From NCBI GenBank assembly GCA_018820765.1, contig JAHJNN010000012.1:124001-188000 (forward strand): a stretch of DNA of 64,000 nucleotides, given 5' to 3'. This document shows, one piece after another, positions 55,777 to 64,000 of the stretch (positions within the stretch are counted from its first letter, which is position 1; every line of letters starts with the position of its first letter). Position numbers and translations under genes: made by a program. Source of the DNA: Gammaproteobacteria bacterium. GTDB taxonomy: Bacteria; Pseudomonadota; Gammaproteobacteria; Burkholderiales; Thiobacillaceae. The notes below the pieces were generated by a model, which was not told where the DNA came from, searched no databases, and saw only the letters and a program-made list of their open reading frames with translations.

Positions 55777-56238
55777 ATGTCGCTCAAGCTCCGTATCACT
55801 GACGACATGAAGGCGGCGATGCGTGCCAGGGAAACGGCGCGCCTCGGGACGATTCGCCTGCTTCTGGCTGCGATCAAGCAGAAAGAAGTCGACGAACGGA
55901 TCGAGCTGGACGATGCGGCGCTGGGTGATCCCATAATCGGCAGCATCGTCGAAAAACTCATCAAGCAGCGCAAGGATTCGATCAGCCAGTTCCAGGCTGC
56001 CGGCCGGGACGATCTGGTGGCGGCGGAACAGGCCGAACTCGTCGTGCTGCAGGCCTATCTGCCCGAGCAGCTCTCCGCTGCCGAAGTCGAAGCTGCGGTC
56101 GCCGCGGCGATTGCCGAGTCCGGCGCATCCAGTGCCAAGGACATGGGCAAGGTCATGGGCCTATTGAAGCCGCGCCTCGCCGGCCGTGCCGACATGGGCC
56201 AAGTGTCCTCGCTGATCAAGGCCCGCCTCGCGGGCTGA
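55777..56238 (+). CDS. yqeY: GatB/YqeY domain-containing protein
   Basis: A 153-residue YqeY family protein. LRITDDMKAAMRARETARLGTIRLL at the start and QLSAAEVEAAVAAAIAESG near the C-terminus match the family. Related domains occur at the end of GatB, and a tRNA-related function is suspected but unproven. It lies between rpsU and dnaG, as in many betaproteobacteria. Confidence 0.93.
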   Translation: MSLKLRITDDMKAAMRARETARLGTIRLLLAAIKQKEVDERIELDDAALGDPIIGSIVEKLIKQRKDSISQFQAAGRDDLVAAEQAELVVLQAYLPEQLSAAEVEAAVAAAIAESGASSAKDMGKVMGLLKPRLAGRADMGQVSSLIKARLAG

Positions 56239-56277
56239 TCCCACCCGGCACCCGCCGGGGTTTATCATGCGGCCATC

Positions 56278-57972
56278 ATGATCCCGCGCGATTTCATCGA
56301 CACCCTGCTCGCCCGCGCCGACATCGTCGACGTCATCGACCGCCGTGTGCCGCTGAAGAAAGCTGGCCAGAACTACCAGGCCTGCTGCCCTTTTCACAGC
56401 GAAAAAACCCCCTCCTTCACCGTCAGCCCGACCAAGCAGTTCTACCACTGCTTCGGCTGCGGCGCGCACGGCACCGCGCTCGGCTTCCTGATGGAATACG
56501 AGCATATGAGCTTTCCCGACGCAGTCGGGGCGCTGGCCCAGGATGTCGGCCTCGCGGTTCCGGAATCCGGCGAGCCTGACCGCCCCAAGCCGCCGCCCGC
56601 GCTGTGGGACGCGTTGGAACAGGCCGCGCAGTTCTACAAGAAACAACTGAAGCAGACGCCGCGCGCGATCGACTATCTGAAAAAACGCGGGCTGACCGGC
56701 GCCATCGCCGCCCGCTACGGCATCGGCTACGCACCCGACGGCTCGCCGCTGAAGCAGGTCTTCTCCGATTACACGGCGGATGCGCTGGCCGCGTCGGGAC
56801 TGGTCATCGACGGTGACCGCGGACGCTACGACCGCTTCCGCGACCGCATCATGTTCCCGATCCGCAACATCAAGGGCCAGATCGTCGGCTTTGGTGGCCG
56901 GATACTCGACCAGGGCGAACCCAAGTACCTCAATTCGCCGGAAACCCCGCTGTTTCACAAGGGCTCCGAGCTGTACGGCCTGTTCGAGGCGCGCGCGGCG
57001 ATCAAGGCGGCAGGGCGCACCATCGTGGTCGAAGGCTACATGGACGTGGTGGCGCTGGCGCAGCATGGGGTGGAATTTGCGGTGGCCGCGCTGGGCACCG
57101 CCACCACGCCGATCCACGCGCGCACCCTGCTGCGCCACACCGATCGCCTGGTCTTCGCCTTCGACGGCGACAACGCCGGCCGCAAGGCCGCCTGGCGCGC
57201 GCTGGAAAACACGCTGGAAGCGCTGCAGGACGGCAAGGAAGTCAGCTTCCTGTTTCTGCCCGAGGGCGAAGACCCCGACAGTTATATCCGCAGCCACGGC
57301 CAGGCGGCTTTCCTGCAACTGCTGGACACCGACACCGTGCCGCTGTCGGCGTTTCTGGTGCGCGAACTGGCGCGCGGGCGCAAGCTCGACAGCCAAGAGG
57401 GCCGCGCCGCGCTGATCAAGGACGCCAAGCCGCTGCTGGAAAAGATCGCCGCGCCCCTGCTGGCCAGCCTGATTCGGCGGCAAATCGCCGAACTGGCGCA
57501 TTTGCAGGCCGACGAGCTCGGCCTTGTGGGCATCCGGCCCAACGTCGTCCGCCGTGCCCCGCCGCGTCCGCAACGCCGCCCGGCGCCCTCGCGCGTGCGC
57601 AGCCTGGCTCGTACGCTGCTGATGAATCCGCAGCGTGTCGCCGAAGTCGACCCCTGCTGGCTGGACGTGAATGACCCGCTGAGCAGCCACATGGGCGAAC
57701 TGATGGCCTGGCTGCGCGAGGTCGACCAGCTCAGCCTGCCCGCCCTCGCCGAGGCGGCGCGCGGCAGCGAACTGGAACCCCTGATCGATGAACTGATGAC
57801 GGATTTGCTCGACAAAGACGATAGATGGGACTGGAACGCGGAATTCGATGGTGCCGTCAAACAGCTGCGTGACGACTGGCAGCGCCGGCGCTGGCAGGAA
57901 CTGGCCGCACGGCCGCTGAACAGCCTGAGTGCCAGCGAACGTCAGGAACTGACCGAACTGGCACGGTCCTAG
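56278..57972 (+). CDS. dnaG: DNA primase
   Basis: A 564-residue primase for replication. The zinc-binding domain (CPFH..., CFGC at about residues 39-63), the TOPRIM core with EGYMDVVALAQ and FDGDNAGRKAA, and a C-terminal helicase-binding domain (about 440-564) are all present. Length is a little below E. coli DnaG (581) and normal for the group. Confidence 0.97.
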   Translation: MIPRDFIDTLLARADIVDVIDRRVPLKKAGQNYQACCPFHSEKTPSFTVSPTKQFYHCFGCGAHGTALGFLMEYEHMSFPDAVGALAQDVGLAVPESGEPDRPKPPPALWDALEQAAQFYKKQLKQTPRAIDYLKKRGLTGAIAARYGIGYAPDGSPLKQVFSDYTADALAASGLVIDGDRGRYDRFRDRIMFPIRNIKGQIVGFGGRILDQGEPKYLNSPETPLFHKGSELYGLFEARAAIKAAGRTIVVEGYMDVVALAQHGVEFAVAALGTATTPIHARTLLRHTDRLVFAFDGDNAGRKAAWRALENTLEALQDGKEVSFLFLPEGEDPDSYIRSHGQAAFLQLLDTDTVPLSAFLVRELARGRKLDSQEGRAALIKDAKPLLEKIAAPLLASLIRRQIAELAHLQADELGLVGIRPNVVRRAPPRPQRRPAPSRVRSLARTLLMNPQRVAEVDPCWLDVNDPLSSHMGELMAWLREVDQLSLPALAEAARGSELEPLIDELMTDLLDKDDRWDWNAEFDGAVKQLRDDWQRRRWQELAARPLNSLSASERQELTELARS

Positions 57973-57987
57973 CTTGCTAGAAACGGC

Positions 57988-58015
57988 AAGACAAACCCCT
58001 TATTTACGGTATAAT
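57988..58015 (+). promoter_or_regulatory. Internal promoter for rpoD
   Basis: A perfect -10 box TATAAT (58010-58015) with a poor -35 (AAGACA at 57988-57993) and 16 bases between. It lies in the 113-bp dnaG-rpoD gap and could drive rpoD separately. Confidence 0.45.
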
Positions 58016-58085
58016 TGCCGGTTTTTGAACGATTTTTTCTGCCCGCGGGGTTTGCGCAGGGCGGAACCTGAGCGGAGAAAAGCCT

Positions 58086-60005
<1,920 letters not shown>

Positions 60006-60010
60006 GCGCC

Positions 60011-60042
60011 CTGCCCCGCCCTCGGCGGGGCAGTTCCGTTTT
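60011..60042 (+). terminator. Intrinsic terminator after rpoD
   Basis: CTGCCCCGCC / GGCGGGGCAG form a perfect ten-bp stem with a CTC loop (60011-60033), followed by TTCCGTTTT. It ends the rpoD transcript directly before the tRNA. Confidence 0.75.
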
Positions 60043-60043
60043 A

Positions 60044-60120
<77 letters not shown>

Positions 60121-60174
60121 AACACCAAACATCGCCGATAATCACCACCTCATAAAAACAAAGGGGAGAATCTG

Positions 60175-60759
60175 ATGGAAGGGGAAGCCAGAAAGCCCGG
60201 CGAACGCCGTTTGCAAATCCTGCAAACGCTGGCCGCAATGCTGCAGGAGCCGCAAGCCGAGAAAATCACCACGGCGGCCCTGGCGGCGCGCGTGGGCGTG
60301 TCGGAGGCCGCGCTGTACCGCCACTTCTCCAGCAAGGCGCAGATGTATGAGGGTCTGATCGAGTTCATCGAGCAGACGCTGTTCGGGCTGATCGCCCGCA
60401 TCACCGCCGACACTCCGTCTCCGGCCGCCCAGGTCGAGGCCATTCTCAACGTGCTCCTGAATTTTGCGGCGAAGAATCCGGGAATGACGCGGGTGCTGAT
60501 CGGGGATGCACTGGTGCACGAGAACGAACGCCTGCAAAAGCGCATCAATCAGATTCACGACCGCATCGAAGCGCAGTTGCGGCAATGCCTGCGGCTGGCG
60601 GGCGACAAGCAGTCCGAGCTCAGCGCGCCGCTGGCCAACCTGCTGCAATGCGTGGTGGTGGGACGCTGGCACCAGTTCGCCAAGAGCGGCTTCACCCGCG
60701 CGCCGGGCGGCGATATCGATCTTCTGCTGTCACGCCTGCTCGACGCCCACCCGGTCTAG
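60175..60759 (+). CDS. slmA: Nucleoid occlusion factor SlmA
   Basis: A 194-residue TetR-family protein that blocks FtsZ ring assembly over the nucleoid. The N-terminal HTH is ITTAALAARVGVSEAALYRHF; the rest matches SlmA, not a metabolic TetR regulator. AAGGGGAGA lies upstream of the ATG at 60175. Its last 30 bases overlap the 3' end of the convergent moeB gene. Confidence 0.92.
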   Translation: MEGEARKPGERRLQILQTLAAMLQEPQAEKITTAALAARVGVSEAALYRHFSSKAQMYEGLIEFIEQTLFGLIARITADTPSPAAQVEAILNVLLNFAAKNPGMTRVLIGDALVHENERLQKRINQIHDRIEAQLRQCLRLAGDKQSELSAPLANLLQCVVVGRWHQFAKSGFTRAPGGDIDLLLSRLLDAHPV

Positions 60760-61515
60760 CGCCTGCTGCGCGCACACCAGACAGGCGGGGTCGCGCGGCA
60801 CCCGCATGACGCGCGCCTCGGCGCGCAGGCCATCCCACAACAGCAGCCGGCCGATCAGCGGCTCGCCTGCCCCGGCCAGATATTTCAGCGCTTCCAGCGC
60901 CTGCATCGCCCCGATGACGCCGACCAGCGGCGAAATCACCCCGGCTTCGGCGCAACGCAATTCGGGCTCGTCCGCGTGGTCGGGAAACAGACAGTGGTAG
61001 CAGGGGCTGGATGGCTGGCGCGAATCGAAGACCGCCAATTGCCCTGAAAATCCGATCGCGGCGCCCGACACCAAAGGCTTTCCCAGCAAGACGCAGGCGC
61101 GGTTGACCGCATGCCGGGTGGCAAAGTTGTCCGACGCATCGACCACCAGATCGACCGCCGCCACCGCCTTGTGCAAGGCCGCATCGGCCAGCGCCTGACC
61201 GATCGGCCGCACGTCGATTTCGGGGTTGATGGCGCGCACACTGCGCGCAAGGGAAGCCGCCTTGTTCTCGCCGATCGCCGCCGTGGCGTGGCCGATCTGG
61301 CGCTGCAGATTAGTGAGATCGACCGTGTCGCCGTCCGCCAGCACCAGCCGGCCGACCCCCGCCGCGCCCAGATACAGGGCTACCGGACAGCCCAGCCCGC
61401 CGGCGCCCACGATCAGGACCGCGGCGTCGCAGATGCGCGCCTGCCCGTCCACGCCGATTTGCGGCAGCAGAATGTGCCGGCTGTAGCGCAGCAGCAGGTC
61501 GTCGGTCAGTTCCAT
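60730..61515 (-). CDS. moeB: Molybdopterin-synthase adenylyltransferase
   Basis: A 261-residue MoeB/ThiF E1-like enzyme that adenylates the C-terminus of MoaD for molybdopterin synthesis. ATP-binding GAGGLGCPVA (about residues 37-46), VVDASDNF and zinc pairs CYHC and CLVC are present. It lacks a C-terminal rhodanese domain. A MoaD or ThiS partner is not in the window, so ThiF-type function is not excluded. It would serve the molybdoenzyme at 6592. Confidence 0.9.
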   Translation of the reverse strand: MELTDDLLLRYSRHILLPQIGVDGQARICDAAVLIVGAGGLGCPVALYLGAAGVGRLVLADGDTVDLTNLQRQIGHATAAIGENKAASLARSVRAINPEIDVRPIGQALADAALHKAVAAVDLVVDASDNFATRHAVNRACVLLGKPLVSGAAIGFSGQLAVFDSRQPSSPCYHCLFPDHADEPELRCAEAGVISPLVGVIGAMQALEALKYLAGAGEPLIGRLLLWDGLRAEARVMRVPRDPACLVCAQQALDRVGVEQA

Positions 61516-61528
61516 GGGGACGCGCGGG

Positions 61529-61924
61529 CTATTTGTAGCCGCGCCATTCTTCCGGCGTGTCGTCGCGGTCGCCGTGCAGATGGCGCTCGTAGACCTTCAT
61601 GAAGGCTTGCTGAGATTTGATGTCCGGCTCGTTGGCCGCGACATTGCGGCGCTGCACGCTCTCGCAGAAATAGGCCAGCGCGCGCCTGAGTTTGCTCATG
61701 AGGCTGTTGTCGAGATGGAAGCCCTGGCTTGCAAGCGCCATTTCGAGGCCCTCCAGGGTGTATTCGCAAATGTGGTAGCGCACCAGCAAACGGTTGCCGT
61801 CCGGACCCACGGTGACCACCAGGCCGTCCAGTCCTTCGAGCAAAATCCGCGCACGCTCCACCTGTCCCTCAGGCAAGCTGTGGAAAACGATTTCGCGGTC
61901 TTTTTCGAGGTCACAGGGTCGCAT
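61529..61924 (-). CDS. Conserved hypothetical protein
   Basis: A 131-residue protein of unrecognised family. It has a beta-alpha-beta start (VERARILLEGLDGLVVTVGPDG, then LLVRYHICEYTLEGLEMAL), resembling a small ferredoxin-like or heavy-metal-associated fold without the CxxC, and a charged C-terminal half ending HLHGDRDDTPEEWRGYK. It starts 13 bases upstream of moeB, so it is probably co-transcribed. Function is unknown. Confidence 0.7.
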   Translation of the reverse strand: MRPCDLEKDREIVFHSLPEGQVERARILLEGLDGLVVTVGPDGNRLLVRYHICEYTLEGLEMALASQGFHLDNSLMSKLRRALAYFCESVQRRNVAANEPDIKSQQAFMKVYERHLHGDRDDTPEEWRGYK

Positions 61925-61952
61925 GACACACCGGTCCGACAGAATGTTCTTC

Positions 61953-61958
61953 AGTATA
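61953..61958 (-). promoter_or_regulatory. -10 element before the 61529-61924 gene
   Basis: TATACT on the minus strand at 61958-61953, about 30 bases before the ATG at 61924. The -35 region falls within the hairpin at 61959-61988 and has no clear match. Confidence 0.35.
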
Positions 61959-61988
61959 GCGCTGCCGCCCGGCGGGTGGCGGCAGCGC
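61959..61988. terminator. Hairpin after ctpA
   Basis: GCGCTGCCGCC and GGCGGCAGCGC form a perfect 11-bp stem with an eight-base loop, 11 bases past the ctpA stop. There is no T-run on the minus strand, so it may be a weak terminator or a transcript-stabilising structure before the hypothetical gene. Confidence 0.45.
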
Positions 61989-61999
61989 GGTCCATTCGG

Positions 62000-63415
62000 T
62001 CAACGGCCCTGGAAAATCTGCAGGCCCTTCAGCAGGTTCAGCGCCTGGTTCACCTGGAAATCGTTCTTCGACACGATTTCACCCGGCTCCAGCGCCGCGG
62101 GCTTCTTGTCCTTGCCGTCCCGGCCCGGCTTGTCCGCCGGCGGCGCCTTGTTGACATCGCTCGGCTTGCTGAGCGGCGGGGTGTCCTCGCCGTTGGGGTT
62201 GCTCAGGTGCTTGTCGAGATCCGCCTCGCGGATGCCCATGCCCTCATCCTCCGACGGCATGGTCGGGTCTTCCACCACGATGTCCGGCTCGATGCCCTTG
62301 GCCTGGATGGAGCGCCCGCTCGGCGTAAAGTAGCGCGCGGTGGTGAGCTTGATTGCGGTGCCGTTGCCGATCGGCAGAATGGTCTGCACCGAGCCCTTGC
62401 CGAAGGTGCGGGTCCCCATGACGACCGCGCGCTTGTGATACTGCAGCGCGCCCGCCACGATTTCGGAGGCCGAGGCCGAACCGCTGTTGACCAGCACCAC
62501 CATCGGCACCTGCTTCACGCCCTCGGGAATGTTTTTCAGATAATCGAGCTGCATCGGACGCAGATAATGTTCGCGGCTGGCGTTCAGGCGCATCTTGGCA
62601 TCTTCGGTGCGGCCTTCGGTATACACCACCAGGCTGTCGGGCTTGACGAAGGCTGCCGTCACCGCGACCGCGCCATTGAGCAGACCGCCCGGATCGTTGC
62701 GCAGATCTAGTATCAGGCCCCGGAGCGGCGCCTTGTTGTCCTTGTAGAGCTTGTTCAAGGCTTCGGCCAGCAACTCGCCGGTGTGTTCCTGGAACTGCGT
62801 CACGCGCACGTAGCCGTAGCCGCTTTCCAGCAGCTTGAATTTGACGCTGCGGATCTTGATGACCGCACGGGTCAGGGTCAGCACGATGGGCTTATCGACG
62901 CCCTTGCGCGCGATGGTGAGTTTGATGTTCGAGCCCGGCTTGCCGCGCATCCGCTTCACCGCATCGTTCAGGGTCATGCCCTTCACCGGGGTGTCGTCGA
63001 GCTTGATGATCAGGTCGCCGGGCTTGACCCCGGCCTTGAAGGCAGGCGTGTCCTCGATCGGTGAGACCACCTTGACGAAGCCGTCTTCCATGCCGACCTC
63101 GATGCCGAGGCCGCCGAATTCGCCCTGGGTGCCGACCTGCAGGTCCTTGAATCCTTCGACATCCAGATAGGCGGAATGGGGATCGAGCCCGGTCAGCATG
63201 CCGTTGATCGCTTCGGTGATGAGCTTCTTGTCCTCGACCGGCTCGACGTAATCGCTCTTGATGCGGGCGAACACATCGGTGAAGGCGCGCAACTCCTCGA
63301 CCGGCAGCGCGGTTTGCGCGTCCTTGTCGGCGATCGCCGACAGGTTGAGGGTCAACGCCGCGCCAGCCAGCACGCCAGCCAGGCCGACGACCATGAATTT
63401 CGCCTTTTGTGTCAT
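62000..63415 (-). CDS. ctpA: Carboxyl-terminal processing protease (S41)
   Basis: A 471-residue periplasmic S41 protease. An N-terminal signal anchor (about residues 5-27) precedes a PDZ domain (about 95-175, LGIEVGMEDGFVKVV) and the protease core with the catalytic Ser in VNSGSASASEIVAGAL and Lys in GTRTFGKGSVQT. The C-terminal region contains a Pro/Lys-rich linker (about residues 405-445). It is one base after envC, a common pairing. Confidence 0.95.
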   Translation of the reverse strand: MTQKAKFMVVGLAGVLAGAALTLNLSAIADKDAQTALPVEELRAFTDVFARIKSDYVEPVEDKKLITEAINGMLTGLDPHSAYLDVEGFKDLQVGTQGEFGGLGIEVGMEDGFVKVVSPIEDTPAFKAGVKPGDLIIKLDDTPVKGMTLNDAVKRMRGKPGSNIKLTIARKGVDKPIVLTLTRAVIKIRSVKFKLLESGYGYVRVTQFQEHTGELLAEALNKLYKDNKAPLRGLILDLRNDPGGLLNGAVAVTAAFVKPDSLVVYTEGRTEDAKMRLNASREHYLRPMQLDYLKNIPEGVKQVPMVVLVNSGSASASEIVAGALQYHKRAVVMGTRTFGKGSVQTILPIGNGTAIKLTTARYFTPSGRSIQAKGIEPDIVVEDPTMPSEDEGMGIREADLDKHLSNPNGEDTPPLSKPSDVNKAPPADKPGRDGKDKKPAALEPGEIVSKNDFQVNQALNLLKGLQIFQGR

Positions 63416-63416
63416 C

Positions 63417-64000
63417 TCACTTCACCCACAGGAGGGGATTAACAGGACGGCTTTGGTGCCGCATTTCAAAATACAGGCCTGGATCGGGCTGGCCGCCGCT
63501 GTTGCCGACCGCCGCGATGGCGTCGCCGGGCTGGACCCGTTCACCCACCTGTTTATACAGACTTTCATTATTGCTGTACAGGCTCATATACCCTTCACCA
63601 TGGTCAACAATGATCAGGTTGCCAAAACCGCGCAGCCACTCGGAAAACACCACCTGGCCGGCGGCAATCGCCTTCACCGCCGTACCCTGCGCCGCACGGA
63701 TGAACAGGCCTTTCCAGCTCACGCCGCCGCCTTCTCTCGGAGCGCCGAAATGATTCATCAGTTCCCCGGCGACCGGCAACCGCAATGCGCCTTTCAATCG
63801 TGAAAAAGGCCGATCGGAGCGAAAAGCCACCGGCGTATCCGTGTTGACGGCCACCGGGCGGCGCGGCCCGCCTGCCGCATCTTTTGCTGCCGCCCGCTTT
63901 TGTTGCGCTTTGCGGGCGGCCGCCTCGCGCGCCGCCTGCTGTGCCATCAGCCGGTTCAGGCGCTGCACCAGCTGCGTCAGGCTGCGCTCGTCGCGCTTCA
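63417..64000 (-). CDS. envC: Murein hydrolase activator EnvC-like protein (partial)
   Basis: The C-terminal part (about 195 codons) of an EnvC-type protein; the N-terminal coiled coil continues past 64000. The visible part begins with a charged helical stretch (QLVQRLNRLMAQQAAREAAARKAQQ-type) and ends in a LytM/M23 domain from about FSRLKGALRLPVAGEL. The M23 zinc site is degenerate: the HxH position reads LYFEM, as expected of an amidase activator rather than an active peptidase. It is one base before ctpA. Confidence 0.88.
   Translation of the reverse strand, partial: KRDERSLTQLVQRLNRLMAQQAAREAAARKAQQKRAAAKDAAGGPRRPVAVNTDTPVAFRSDRPFSRLKGALRLPVAGELMNHFGAPREGGGVSWKGLFIRAAQGTAVKAIAAGQVVFSEWLRGFGNLIIVDHGEGYMSLYSNNESLYKQVGERVQPGDAIAAVGNSGGQPDPGLYFEMRHQSRPVNPLLWVK

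Overview
The window is a high-GC (roughly 65 %) bacterial chromosome segment. Gene order and protein types point to a betaproteobacterium, probably near Thiobacillus or a related sulfur or nitrogen oxidiser: glyQ-glyS-gmhB-plsC, pilB-pilC-pilD-coaE-zapD-yacG, ffh-rpsP-rimM-trmD-rplS and rpsU-yqeY-dnaG-rpoD. The genus is an inference. No rRNA, CRISPR array, prophage or transposase gene was seen. There is one tRNA.

Layout: 1-14.6 kb holds a DUF4202 gene, the leftward operon glyQ-glyS-gmhB-plsC-(M48-like)-gloA, a Tat-exported molybdoenzyme with its membrane cytochrome b, an ABC-F ATPase, a pair of tiny paralogous ORFs behind a consensus sigma-54 promoter, an EnvZ/OmpR-type two-component system and three small exported proteins. 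Two copies of a 0.24-0.27 kb inverted-repeat element without a transposase (MITE-like) lie at 775-1011 and 12894-13158. 14.6-25.2 kb carries kup, fpr, rtcB, a cca gene with a C-terminal archease domain, an NDUFA9-like reductase, slt and ilvA. 25.2-33.5 kb carries rpiA, yacG-zapD-coaE-pilD-pilC-pilB, a CorC/HlyC-type protein and ypjD. 33.6-43.1 kb carries ffh, the rpsP-rimM-trmD-rplS operon, ogt-xerD, an aspartoacylase-like gene, tauE, folB, plsY, a coiled-coil membrane protein and tsaD.

43.2-55.5 kb is a tightly overlapping biosynthetic cluster of the aryl-polyene type: methyltransferase, two lipoproteins, ACP, COG4648 protein, acyl-ACP ligase, two dehydratases, acyltransferase, LolA-like protein, MMPL exporter, ketosynthase, chain-length factor, ketoreductase and glycosyltransferase. 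It looks minimal, with one ACP and one complete ketosynthase. 55.5-64 kb is the macromolecular synthesis operon rpsU-yqeY-dnaG-rpoD, then a tRNA with a CAU anticodon, slmA, moeB, a hypothetical gene, ctpA and a truncated envC.

The most unusual points are (1) a CCA-adding enzyme fused in frame to archease, the activator of the RNA ligase RtcB, with rtcB directly downstream: a compact candidate tRNA-repair module; (2) two tandem paralogous small proteins under a consensus -24/-12 promoter; (3) the two structured repeats, whose internal 17-bp hairpin differs between copies by compensatory base changes, one copy lying next to a GTTACA direct repeat that could be the operator of the adjacent OmpR-type regulator.
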